A stretch of 32,421 nt of DNA from Candidatus Brocadiaceae bacterium (GCA_015661205.1 JACVXV010000071.1:1-32421); one strand, 5' to 3'; positions 1 to 8,247 are shown, numbered from the stretch's first letter. The notes: generated by a model not told the origin, from the sequence alone. Made by a program: numbers and translations.

Positions 1-257
1 AGTGTTTTTTTATTCAATTCATCGTGACGGAACACCTTTATCTCTATCTCGTCGCTCGGTCCAAGGATAAACTCAGATACAACCACATTCCTTTCCGCAC
101 CGGCATCCGGCTGTTCTCCACCCGTACTTTCTTTAGGCGCTTCCTGGTCAACAGCCGCAGCCGTTCCCGTTCCATCGTCATTCTGTGTTGAATTTTTAGT
201 CGTAGCACAAGACATTAACAACAAAAGTGTAAAACAAACAACTGATAGACGTTTCAT
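1..257 (-). CDS. Polysaccharide export lipoprotein, Wza-like (5' part only)
   Basis: Only the first 85 codons lie in the window; the gene runs off the left edge. Reading leftward from ATG at 257, the protein starts MKRLSVVCFTLLLLMSC, a short basic start, a hydrophobic stretch and a lipobox (LMSC) with the lipidated Cys at residue 17. A low-complexity linker rich in T, G, E and D follows. Next comes FILGPSDEIEIKVFRHDELN, which fits the start of the periplasmic polysaccharide export domain (PF02563; family signature GPGDxLxIxVxxxxEL). Family members are outer-membrane lipoproteins that form the export pore for capsule or exopolysaccharide. The usual G-P-G-D is G-P-S-D here. The rest of the domain cannot be checked. 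Confidence 0.75.
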   Translation of the reverse strand, partial: MKRLSVVCFTLLLLMSCATTKNSTQNDDGTGTAAAVDQEAPKESTGGEQPDAGAERNVVVSEFILGPSDEIEIKVFRHDELNKKT

Positions 258-902
258 TCGCTCATTACCGATTAAATGTGTGAAAAAAAAGAGGCTGCCG
301 GCTGCATCCAACAGACCACTCGCCCTTGCTGTTTTTTTTAAAAGAGTAGGCAAGAACCCGAAACAAAAGTTACGTACTATATTACAAAGTAACCATTTCA
401 ATTACTACAAAATTTTAACACCCTGTTTTATGTCAACGGCTGGCCGATTTAGGCTTGTAGACAGAGCCGAAACATTTTGCGGCTTGCAACGTTTCGAAAT
501 ATACAAGGAATTTTGTTATGCGGCAATACTAAAGACACCCCTGGGGGGTGTAACAACCGTAGCCCACTGCGTAAGCTTAAATTAGGCCTTCGGTGTTTTT
601 TGATAGTATACAAAAACAGTTGAGGTAATTGTGTCGCCCCTACGGGGCTTCAAAATATACTAACAATGATTTCCCACCGCTTGCGCAGTGGGCTACGATT
701 GTGTTGCCCCTATCGGGGCATTATGATTATTGACAAGCATACACTAAAGGACTATGATACCATCAAAGCACTGCACAGTGTTACGGACATTGCAGAAAAC
801 ATAAAAGGAGAGACTTGCCGTTTTTCAACACTGAGTCAATAATTAAGTAAGGAAGTAAAACTTTATAATCTGAAAAATCTAAGACAAAAGGAGGAAGAGA
901 AG
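258..902. repeat. Intergenic region with palindromic repeats (family 2)
   Basis: This 645-base gap carries GC-rich palindromes at about 533-722. They include CCCACCGCTTGCGCAGTGGG at 673-692, GCCCCTACGGGGC near 636, GCCCCTATCGGGGC near 706, and a partial inverse unit (GTAGCCCACTGCG) near 559. The same units recur at 14811-14960. A 39-codon ORF at 723-842 has no recognisable homology and no clear ribosome site, so I do not call it. The last 60 bases hold the likely promoter and the ribosome site of the next gene. Confidence 0.6.
864..869 (+). promoter_or_regulatory. Possible -10 box of the DUF1566 gene
   Basis: A perfect TATAAT lies 34 bases upstream of the ATG at 903, in AT-rich sequence. No good -35 hexamer is seen at 16-18 bases upstream, so this is a weak call. 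A strong ribosome binding site, AAAGGAGG, is at 887-894. Confidence 0.3.
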
Positions 903-1430
903 ATGAATAAATGTAAAATATTAGGGTTATTACTGGCGACATTTATAGGACTTGTGGGGTTCAATGAACTTACCTTTGCTGCCAGCAAGGGATTCGTCCC
1001 ACCCGCGTGGAGCCAGAAACTGCGTGCATCTGAGCGATTTCAACTGGTACTGGACAATGCTGCCGTGCTTGACAAGGAGACAGGGCTTGTGTGGGAAAAA
1101 TCCCCTGACACAACAGCGAGAAATTGGGCTGGTGCTATTTCCTACGCCTATATGAAAACGGTGGGTGGTCGTAAAGGGTGGCGGCTCCCCACGGTTGAGG
1201 AGTTGGCAAGTCTGGTAGACCCGACACAGTCAAATCCAAGCCTACCAAGTGGTCATCCATTTACCAATGTGCGGTCGGACTACTACTGGTCGTCTACTAC
1301 CCTTGCTTTCAGTACCAGTAACGCATGGGGCGTGGATTTCAGCGATGGTGGCGTGGACGGCCTCGATAAGAGCAACGACGGCTACTACGTATGGTGTGTA
1401 CGAGGCGGACAGGGCTATAATGCTCAATGA
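903..1430 (+). CDS. Secreted DUF1566 (Lcl, C-lectin-like) protein with DGR-like variable C-terminus
   Basis: The 175-residue protein begins with a Sec signal peptide (residues 1 to about 26, cut near TFAAS). It has one DUF1566/Lcl domain (PF07603), seen in LDKETGLVWEK, GWRLPTVEELASLVDP, YYWSSTT and the terminal YVWCVRGG. DUF1566 proteins adopt a C-type-lectin-like fold and are often extracellular binding proteins. Their natural ligand is unknown. The start is fixed by AAAGGAGG eight bases upstream. The segment 1302-1382 (residues 134-160) has the pattern of a diversity-generating retroelement variable repeat. Nearly all residues that are Asn in typical templates are diversified here, and every such codon ends in C or T. 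No reverse transcriptase or template repeat lies in this window. Short imperfect repeats (ATTTGGTG) follow the stop. Confidence 0.85.
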   Translation: MNKCKILGLLLATFIGLVGFNELTFAASKGFVPPAWSQKLRASERFQLVLDNAAVLDKETGLVWEKSPDTTARNWAGAISYAYMKTVGGRKGWRLPTVEELASLVDPTQSNPSLPSGHPFTNVRSDYYWSSTTLAFSTSNAWGVDFSDGGVDGLDKSNDGYYVWCVRGGQGYNAQ

Positions 1431-1470
1431 TTTGGTGATTTGGTGATTTGAGTTATTAGATTATTTGGGA

Positions 1471-1608
1471 CGTAGCGCGGGCGGTTCATCCCTCTCCACC
1501 GGTCAGTCGCAATGGATTGGTGTTACATTATGGGTATCGTATTAATAAAGACCGACCACAAGGGATCGGCGCTCACGGGAAACAATTCCGTAGCGCGGAG
1601 GTTTATCC
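1471..1608. repeat. Short dispersed repeat, two copies
   Basis: CGTAGCGCGG followed by GG(T/C)TCATCC-like sequence occurs at 1471-1491 and again at 1589-1608, in direct orientation and with a 1-base length difference. It lies in the gap between the DUF1566 gene and tRNA-Ala. No coding content is seen. Confidence 0.4.
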
Positions 1609-1669
1609 GCCACAATAGCCGATTATATGGCACATTCCAGGATGACTAATGCGTATCTGCTTAATTTAT

Positions 1670-1745
1670 TGGTGGAGCTGAGGGGAGTCGAACCCCTGAC
1701 CTTTTGAATGCCATTCAAACGCGCTCCCAACTGCGCTACAGCCCC
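1670..1745 (-). tRNA. tRNA-Ala(GGC)
   Basis: The minus strand folds as a standard cloverleaf. The acceptor arm is GGGGCTG paired with CAGCTCC, and the D-stem is GCGC/GCGC. The anticodon stem TTTGA/TCAAA holds the loop ATGGCAT, giving anticodon GGC (Ala, codon GCC). The T-arm AGGGG/CCCCT carries TTCGACT. The discriminator is A, and the 3' CCA is encoded in the genome (1670-1672), unlike the tRNA-Asp further on. Confidence 0.95.
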
Positions 1746-2268
1746 ACCTTGGTACTTTCCAGGTTTCATGACCCACGGACACCCGGAAAGTATGTGCGTT
1801 CCGTTAATGAACACAACTGCTTTCCAACTCAAACCAGCGGTTCATCTTGAAAAAAGTAACGTATGGTGAATTCCCCGCCAAAAGCCGGAAATTCTACACA
1901 CATCGGCATAAACCGTTACTCATTGCTGGATTAAAATAACATGATACATACCTATTGTCAAGGTTTTTTCAATACAAGCTTTATGTGCAGGAGGTGTTTG
2001 TGCTTAAATTATGCCTACGGCGACTTTTTCGATGTAGGGCGAAGTGCCACTTCGCCCGTGACGAAGCAATCGCTTCGTTCTACAAAAGTATTTGACCTGT
2101 CTCACGGATTCTGCTAAAATCGTTGAATTAATGGAAACCCAAAGGAGAAAGAGGGTTTGGGAGAAGTAAAGCGGTTGCAGCAGGCTTTTCCCTGCCTCTC
2201 TTTCTCCTTACTATTTTTTGGACATGGGGAATATTTTATTTATTTCGCTTTTGGAGAAAAAACAGATT
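1746..2268. other. Intergenic region with small repeats and a possible leader hairpin
   Basis: The gap contains a 21-base unit at 2008-2028 whose exact reverse complement is at 12557-12577. It also has two small hairpins, GGGCGAAGTGCCACTTCGCCC (2037-2057) and AACGAAGCGATTGCTTCGTC read on the minus strand. A perfect 12-bp inverted repeat (2142-2153 with 2198-2209) has a 44-base loop and its left arm contains AAGGAG. A 12-codon ORF (2131-2169) spans the left arm. Nothing else is recognisable. Confidence 0.5.
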
Positions 2269-3462
2269 ATGCCGGACGAATTAACCTATGCTTTGATTAC
2301 ACCTTACAGCCTTTTAAAAAGCCGTACAGGCGGTATTTTGGGACGATTGCTTTCCCTCACTGACCTTGAAATCGTTGGGGCAACCATGTTCGCCCCCAGC
2401 GATACCTTTGTCGATAAATACTGCGCAACCCTTGAAGAACAGGACACGAAGCCCGCGTGGAAGAAGGTTATGGTAAACTATGTGAACAGCAACTTCCGCA
2501 AAGAAAACAAGTTCAGGATTACCAACAGGATGTTGTTGCTCTTCTTTCGCGGAAAACGCGCTATTGAAAAGCTTAAAGACGAAGTAATTGGCCCCATTAC
2601 CAGCTTTCAGGGCCACACCATCCGGGGCAGCTTTGGTGATTACGTGGAGAGTTCTGACGGCACGGTAGAGTATTTTGAACCGGCCGTTTTATCTTCTGCC
2701 GATCCGGTAACGAACAATAAGCAACTGGCCTTGTTTGCAGAACACATAACACAAGACGGTGGGGTCATTGAAAACATCGTAAAATTCCCCGAAGGGTCAA
2801 AGCCGGAGACGACCCTGGTTATCCTGAAGCCGTTTGAAGACCGCAGCCCGCTGCCCGGAAATATCATTGATATGTTTTCAAGAACGGGTTTGTACATTGT
2901 GGGTATGAAGCTGCTGCGGCTGAGCATTGACCAGGCAAACGAGTTTTATGGACCGCTTGTTGACATTTTCAGGGAAAAACTGAAACCCAAGCCGGAAAAG
3001 ATTGCCGAAAAACTGCGTGAAGGGTTTAAAACCACCTTTTCTTTTGAGGTGCCTGCCTCTGTTGTCAGCATCCATGCCGAGCAACTGTCGGAACAGTTGA
3101 AAGATATGAATGCCAGACATGAATTTAATAAAATAGTCCAGTATATGACGGGAGTTGATCCTGATAAGGCAACTCAGGCCGATAAGGCAAAACCGGGAAC
3201 GGCGCGTTGTCTTGCCATCCTGTATCGTGGACCCGACGCAATATTAAAGATCAGAAACATCCTCGGCCCCACAAACTCAAAACAGGGCGAACCCGGCAAA
3301 ATCAGAAGGATTTATGGTGAAGACATCATGAAGAACGCCGCACACGCCTCAGACGCCGTTGAAAATGCGGAAAGGGAACGAAAGATTATCGGTCTTTATG
3401 ATAACAAGGGACGTTGCGATCTGAAGGAGTTAATCGAAAACTATCTGCATAAGTGCAAATGA
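2269..3462 (+). CDS. Tandem nucleoside-diphosphate-kinase-fold protein
   Basis: The 397-residue protein has two NDK-like halves. The first (about 5-150) has an NDK-like start (YALITPYSLLKSRTGGILG) and RGSFGDYV, but no catalytic His; that position reads EPAVLSSADP. The second (about 180-380) begins TLVILKPF, has GNIIDMFSRTGLYIVGMKLL, CLAILYRGPDAILKIRNILG, and the catalytic motif NAAHASDAVENAERE with His359. NDKs transfer phosphate between nucleoside tri- and diphosphates through this His. Single-domain NDKs are about 140-150 residues, and the second half has an insertion of about 80 residues after EFYGPL. The reading frame is open back to a TTG at 2218. I chose ATG 2269 because GGAG (2253-2256) precedes it and the NDK fold starts there. 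Whether it is an active kinase or a regulator is not known. The hydrolase gene follows by 6 bases, suggesting an operon. Confidence 0.75.
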   Translation: MPDELTYALITPYSLLKSRTGGILGRLLSLTDLEIVGATMFAPSDTFVDKYCATLEEQDTKPAWKKVMVNYVNSNFRKENKFRITNRMLLLFFRGKRAIEKLKDEVIGPITSFQGHTIRGSFGDYVESSDGTVEYFEPAVLSSADPVTNNKQLALFAEHITQDGGVIENIVKFPEGSKPETTLVILKPFEDRSPLPGNIIDMFSRTGLYIVGMKLLRLSIDQANEFYGPLVDIFREKLKPKPEKIAEKLREGFKTTFSFEVPASVVSIHAEQLSEQLKDMNARHEFNKIVQYMTGVDPDKATQADKAKPGTARCLAILYRGPDAILKIRNILGPTNSKQGEPGKIRRIYGEDIMKNAAHASDAVENAERERKIIGLYDNKGRCDLKELIENYLHKCK

Positions 3463-3468
3463 GGATGT

Positions 3469-4125
3469 ATGGTTATCCATCAGCTCAATGTTGGGCCTTT
3501 GGAGGTGTGCTGTTATATCGTTGTCGATAGCGCATCTTCCGAGACAATCGTTATCGATCCCGGCGCGGATGCGGAAGTTATCACTGCGTTTATCATGGAA
3601 CGGCGGCTGATCCCCCGGTTGGTTGTCATTACGCACGGGCATGGAGACCACATAGGCGCCAACGCGGCGCTGAAAAAGAGGTTTCCGGACGTACAGTTAT
3701 GCATTCATGAGGAAGATCAGGATATGCTGCCGTACCCGGCAAAAAATCTCTCTATCCTTGCCGCCTTTTTTGGCGGTTCTACGGTGCGCTCCCCTTTGGC
3801 AGACCGGATTTTGAAGGACGGAGACGTGGTTTCCATTAAGGGATGCGACTTTGAGGTCATCCACACACCGGGACACACCCGGGGCGGGATATGTTTGTTC
3901 AGTAAAACACGGGAGGGCGAATTGCCTCCCGTGTTGTTTTCAGGTGACACCCTTTTTAAGGATGGTATTGGAAGAACGGATTTTCCCGGCTGCAGCCAGG
4001 AACGGCTGGTTCAGGCCATCAGGGAACGGTTATTTGTGCTTAATGAAAAGACGGTTGTCTATCCGGGACATGGCCAATCCACAACTATTGCAGAAGAGAA
4101 AAGAAACAACCCTTTTTTGAGATAA
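3469..4125 (+). CDS. Metallo-beta-lactamase-fold hydrolase (glyoxalase II-like)
   Basis: This 218-residue cytosolic protein has the complete metal-binding set of the MBL superfamily: THGHGDHIG (HxHxDH, about residues 47-55), HTPGHTRGG (third His), SGDTLF (bridging Asp) and YPGHG (last His). It belongs to the YcbL/GloB-like group, which commonly hydrolyses thioesters such as S-lactoylglutathione. The real substrate cannot be told from sequence, and the C-terminal glutathione-binding domain of true GloB is absent. It starts 6 bases after the NDK-like gene, with GAGGA overlapping the upstream stop region, so the two are probably co-transcribed. Confidence 0.85.
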   Translation: MVIHQLNVGPLEVCCYIVVDSASSETIVIDPGADAEVITAFIMERRLIPRLVVITHGHGDHIGANAALKKRFPDVQLCIHEEDQDMLPYPAKNLSILAAFFGGSTVRSPLADRILKDGDVVSIKGCDFEVIHTPGHTRGGICLFSKTREGELPPVLFSGDTLFKDGIGRTDFPGCSQERLVQAIRERLFVLNEKTVVYPGHGQSTTIAEEKRNNPFLR

Positions 4126-4284
4126 AGCAACTGCTCCGGTTATACAAAACGATGAAGAAGCTACGTATTCAAAAATGTCCTCACACGAAGGCACAAAGGC
4201 ACGAAGAAATGACGGAAAACGAAACTGGTAATGATTTTTAATGTGCTTCTATTAAGGTTCTCACAGCAAGCGAGGTAAATGCGC

Positions 4285-6786
4285 ATGGGCGAAAGAAGAG
4301 AAAACATAAAAGATTTATTCATCGAAGAAGAGATGAAGGATTCATACCTCAGTTACGCAATGAGCGTTATCATGAGCCGCGCGCTTCCGGACGTACGGGA
4401 CGGCCTAAAGCCGTCGCAGCGGCGTATCCTTGTCGCCATGAACGATCTGAATTTGGGGCCCCGTACCAAGTTCAGGAAATGCGCGAAGATTGCCGGCGAT
4501 ACCACGGGAAATTATCACCCGCACGGCGAGCAGGTGGTTTACCCCACCCTTGTTCGTATGGCACAGGATTTTAATTTCCGGTATCCCCTCGTTGATGGAC
4601 AGGGAAACTTCGGCTCGATAGACGGCGACCCGCCCGCAGCCATGCGTTACACAGAGGCACGCATGACGGAGGTCACCATGATCCTTATGGAAGACCTGGA
4701 AAAGAACACGGTTGACTACGTGCCGAATTATGACGATACGCGTACGGAACCAGTCGTCCTTCCTTCTAAATTCCCCAATTTGCTTTGCAATGGATGCTCC
4801 GGTATTGCCGTCGGCATGGCCACCAGCATCCCACCCCACAACGTTAATGAAATTTGCGATGGTATGCTTATGATTATTAACAATCCGGACGTTACCGTCG
4901 ATGAATTAATGGAGGTTATCAAAGGGCCTGACTTCCCTACGGGGGCGTTAATTTGCGGGACTGCCGGAATTAAGGAAGGCTACCGCACGGGGCGCGGAAC
5001 GATTACCGTCCGCGCACGCGCACACGTGGAAACGACAAAAACCGGAAAGAAGAGCATCGTGGTGACCGAGATACCTTACCAACTCAACCGGGATAACATA
5101 CTCGAACGGCTCGCGGATCTGGTGCGTGAAGAGACGATCAAGGGCATTTCCGACATCCGCAATGAAAGCGACAGGCAAGGAAGCCGCCTGGTTGTCGATT
5201 TGAAAAAAGGGGAAGAAGAGGAGGTGGTCTTGAACCAGTTATACAAGCACACCAAACTCCAGGACAGTTTCAGCATCATCATGATCGCCCTCGTAAACAA
5301 CCGCCCGGAAACACTTAACCTGAAGCAAATGCTGGTACACTATCTCGAACACCGCAAGGTCGTTATCATCCGCAGGACAAAATATCTTCTCGATAGGGCG
5401 CAGGCCAGAGCTCACATCCTGGAGGGATTAAGGATTGCCCTTCAAAATATCGACGAAATCATCAAATTAATCAAAACCTCCGAATCGGTGGACCACGCGC
5501 GGCAGGGGCTGATAAGCCGGTTTTCCCTTACTGAACTGCAGGCAAACGCCATCCTGGATATGAAGCTCCAAAGGTTAACCGGGCTTGAGCAGGGAAAGAT
5601 TGAGGAAGAGTATAAGAAAATATGCGCCGAAATTAAAGAGTACCAGGCTATTTTGTCGCAAGACAAGCTGGTGCTGAACATCATCAAAAACGACATCATA
5701 GAAATCAAAGACCGCTTTGGCGACAAACGGCGCACCGAAATTGTAAGCGCCGTCGGCGATTTCAACCTGGAAGACCTCATTGCGGAGGAAAACGTCGTTG
5801 TTATCATCAGCCACGAGGGGTACATCAAGCGGCTGCCCCTTGATGCTTATCGCAAGCAGCACAGAGGCGGCAAAGGCGTCAGCGGATCGGAAATGAAGGA
5901 AGGGGATTTTATAGAAAACCTCTTTGTCGCTTCGACCCATGATTACATCCTTTTCTTTACCGATCAGGGACGGGTTTACTGGCAGAAGGTCTATGACATC
6001 CCTCAGATGGGTAAGGCAGCCAAGGGGCGTGCAATTATCAACCTCCTGGAACTGAAAGAAGGGGAAGGCGTAACATCCCTTATTCCCGTGCGTGACTTCG
6101 ACGAACGCCAGCTCGTGATGGCGACCGGCAATGGAACGATTAAAAAGACGGTATTACGCGCTTACGGCAACCCGAAAAAGGGCGGCATCATTGCTATTAA
6201 CCTGGATGAGGGCGATAAGCTGATCGGCGTTAAAATGACCAACGGCAAGCAGGACATCATCCTCGGCACCGAACAAGGGAAGGCCATCCGGTTTTCGGAA
6301 GAAAACGTCAGGACGATGGGACGCGTAACGCATGGAGTAAAAGGCATCACCTTAAAGGGAGACGACAGAGTAAGGGGTATGGTGGTTGTGGATGAGAACG
6401 CCACGCTGCTCACCGTCTGCGCAAATGGCTTTGGAAAGCGCACCGATTTCTCTGAGTATCCTGCCCACCACCGGGGTGGACAAGGTGTTATCAACATCAA
6501 GACGACCGACAGAAATGGAAACGTTGTTGCGCTCATTGACGTCAGGGATACGGATGAGTTGATTATGATTACCGCAAAGGGCATGGTTATCCGCACGTCG
6601 GTGAGAACCATCCGTTCCATAGGAAGAAACACCCAGGGCGTCACGCTCTTTTCTGTAGAGGAGGGAGACAAGCTTGTTTCTGTGGCTCGTGTTGTTCCTG
6701 AGGAACCAAGTTCGGAAGATGATACCGGGATTGCCGCGCCGGGAGAAGCTAACGGTAGCGCTACGCCGGAAAAAACGGAAGAGTAA
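4285..6786 (+). CDS. gyrA: DNA gyrase subunit A
   Basis: The ~833-residue protein carries the full GyrA architecture. It has the N-terminal breakage-reunion domain (LPDVRDGLKPSQRRIL) and the active-site Tyr in AMRYTEARM (Tyr122 counting from ATG 4285, as in E. coli). It also has the tower and coiled coil, and a C-terminal beta-pinwheel with a GyrA box QHRGGKG near residue 525 (canonical QRRGGKG) and a related HHRGGQG later. The GyrA box separates it from ParC. With GyrB it introduces negative supercoils using ATP. The reading frame also has an ATG at 4279, but GAGG (4272-4275) is only 3 bases from it and 9 from ATG 4285, so I prefer 4285. The quinolone-resistance region reads HPHGEQVVYPT: Glu82, Gln83, Pro87 instead of Asp, Ser, Asp. 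gyrB is not adjacent. The acidic, low-complexity tail (PEEPSSEDDTG onward) is typical. Confidence 0.97.
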   Translation: MGERRENIKDLFIEEEMKDSYLSYAMSVIMSRALPDVRDGLKPSQRRILVAMNDLNLGPRTKFRKCAKIAGDTTGNYHPHGEQVVYPTLVRMAQDFNFRYPLVDGQGNFGSIDGDPPAAMRYTEARMTEVTMILMEDLEKNTVDYVPNYDDTRTEPVVLPSKFPNLLCNGCSGIAVGMATSIPPHNVNEICDGMLMIINNPDVTVDELMEVIKGPDFPTGALICGTAGIKEGYRTGRGTITVRARAHVETTKTGKKSIVVTEIPYQLNRDNILERLADLVREETIKGISDIRNESDRQGSRLVVDLKKGEEEEVVLNQLYKHTKLQDSFSIIMIALVNNRPETLNLKQMLVHYLEHRKVVIIRRTKYLLDRAQARAHILEGLRIALQNIDEIIKLIKTSESVDHARQGLISRFSLTELQANAILDMKLQRLTGLEQGKIEEEYKKICAEIKEYQAILSQDKLVLNIIKNDIIEIKDRFGDKRRTEIVSAVGDFNLEDLIAEENVVVIISHEGYIKRLPLDAYRKQHRGGKGVSGSEMKEGDFIENLFVASTHDYILFFTDQGRVYWQKVYDIPQMGKAAKGRAIINLLELKEGEGVTSLIPVRDFDERQLVMATGNGTIKKTVLRAYGNPKKGGIIAINLDEGDKLIGVKMTNGKQDIILGTEQGKAIRFSEENVRTMGRVTHGVKGITLKGDDRVRGMVVVDENATLLTVCANGFGKRTDFSEYPAHHRGGQGVINIKTTDRNGNVVALIDVRDTDELIMITAKGMVIRTSVRTIRSIGRNTQGVTLFSVEEGDKLVSVARVVPEEPSSEDDTGIAAPGEANGSATPEKTEE

Positions 6787-7221
6787 GGATGCACACCGTG
6801 CGATAGGCATAAAACCACGGTAATGGAGCGATTCACCGCAGATGGCGCAGAGAATTACAACGCAAGAGAAAACATCATTCTGGATTTACGTGGTTTATCT
6901 TCACAAATAGGCAGAGTCTTAAAAAAATGCTATTGGAACCACAGATTACACAGATTACACAGATAAAACCACAACGGAACAAATGGTTTAAAAAGTGGTC
7001 AGGATGTAAACACCTTGCCTTTTTTTCTACGGGAGATTTTCGAAATCTTCCTTAAAATAAGGGGAAAACGGGGAGGTTGTCTTTTATCATTACCGGTATT
7101 TCATAAGTGTTACCAAAAATCTAAAATAAATTGTGGGATTCGATGGTCCACAATCTGTGTAATCTGTGAAATCTGTGGTTCCAAGCCATGTTTCTCATGA
7201 CGTTGCCAAAACGAGGTTTCC
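6787..7221. repeat. Intergenic region with 30-bp inverted repeats (ATCTGTG family)
   Basis: The 30 bases at 6935-6964 and those at 7153-7182 are inverted repeats differing at one position. They are built from ACAGATT/AATCTGT units and enclose 188 bases without a credible gene. Partial relatives occur near 19040, 22410 and 26008. The region also holds the GAGG ribosome site (7213-7216) of the next gene. Confidence 0.7.
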
Positions 7222-8247
7222 TTGACGTCCCCCGACATAAAAAACATCATCATCCGTTCACCCAACTGGGTGGGCGACGTTGTTATGGCTACGCCCGCCT
7301 TCCGGTGCATCAGGGAATCATTTCCCGCCGCCAAAATAACCGTCGCCTTGAAGCCCTACGTAATAAAGCTTATCGAAGGTTCTCCCTGGTTTGACGAAAT
7401 AATGCTCCTGGATAAAAACACCCCTTCCCTTGCCGTCATAAAACAAATCCGCTCTAAAAAATATACCCTTGGCTTTCTGCTTCCCAACTCCTTTAGCTCG
7501 GCGCTCACGTTTTGGCTGGGTGGGGTAAAGCGGCGGGTAGGATATAAACGGGACGCCCGTTCATGGCTCCTGACCGATGGCGTTCCGCGCCCGTCTGAAA
7601 ACGGGAGTTTTCTGCCCACTTACATGGGAGACTACTACCTCCGTTTGTGTGCAGAGGTGGGATGCAAGCCGCATTCGAAAGAACTGGAGTTGTTTGTTTC
7701 CCCTGAAGCGCAGCAACGCGTGGTAGATATCTTTAAAAAATACCACCTCAACAATGGGATCCCCCTCATCCTCATAAATCCAGGTGCGGCTTACGGCTCT
7801 TCGAAATGCTGGACGGCTGAAGGGTTCGCCGGAACAGCCGACCTTATAAGGGAGCAAGTGGAATGCAACGTAGCCGTTACCTGCGCGCCTCACGAACAAA
7901 AACTTGCTACAGACATTGTCTCAAAGGCAAAGTCAAGGGTGATTAATCTGGCAAGCGATATCGGGTCGCTGGACGTCCTCAAGGCGCTTGTTAAAAGGTG
8001 TGCCTTATTAATCACCGTAGACTCCGGCCCCCGGCACATCGCCGTAGCATTCAAAAGACCCGTTATAACGTTGATGGGCCCAAATGACCCGCGTTACACC
8101 GCATCCCCTGCCGAGATAGGGCAAGTAATCAGGGCGGACGTGGATTGCCTGGCGTGCCATCTAAAAACATGTCCGAAAGACCACCGCTGTATGACGCAGA
8201 TAAAACCGGAACGGGTTGCGCAGGCGGGATTGGAGATGCTTAAATAA
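7222..8247 (+). CDS. Family 9 glycosyltransferase, heptosyltransferase II-like
   Basis: This 341-residue protein fits the ADP-heptose:LPS heptosyltransferase II group (GT9). It starts IIIRSPNWVGDVVMATPAFR, the N-terminal signature of the family, and has ILINPGAAYGSSKCW at the domain boundary. The nucleotide-sugar site reads LLITVDSGPRHIAVAF, followed by LMGPNDPRYT and a Cys-rich C-terminal stretch (DCLACHLKTCPKDHRCM) often seen in WaaF. Family members add heptose to the inner core of lipopolysaccharide at the cytoplasmic face of the inner membrane. The start is a TTG with GAGG five bases upstream; no ATG lies near the fold start. It stands alone between repeats and a two-component cluster. 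The exact sugar and acceptor are inferred. Confidence 0.85.
   Translation: MTSPDIKNIIIRSPNWVGDVVMATPAFRCIRESFPAAKITVALKPYVIKLIEGSPWFDEIMLLDKNTPSLAVIKQIRSKKYTLGFLLPNSFSSALTFWLGGVKRRVGYKRDARSWLLTDGVPRPSENGSFLPTYMGDYYLRLCAEVGCKPHSKELELFVSPEAQQRVVDIFKKYHLNNGIPLILINPGAAYGSSKCWTAEGFAGTADLIREQVECNVAVTCAPHEQKLATDIVSKAKSRVINLASDIGSLDVLKALVKRCALLITVDSGPRHIAVAFKRPVITLMGPNDPRYTASPAEIGQVIRADVDCLACHLKTCPKDHRCMTQIKPERVAQAGLEMLK

Noticed and set aside
280-585. 101-codon plus-strand ORF
   Set aside because: It runs into palindromic repeats, has no ribosome site and no recognisable domain.
723-842. 39-codon ORF before the DUF1566 gene
   Set aside because: No homology and no ribosome site; it overlaps the repeat edge.
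1623-1832. Minus-strand ORF of 69 codons
   Set aside because: It is a translation of tRNA-Ala and its flanks.
6162-6836. 224-codon minus-strand ORF within gyrA
   Set aside because: It is a shadow of gyrA in another frame, with a Ser/Pro/Thr-rich composition.
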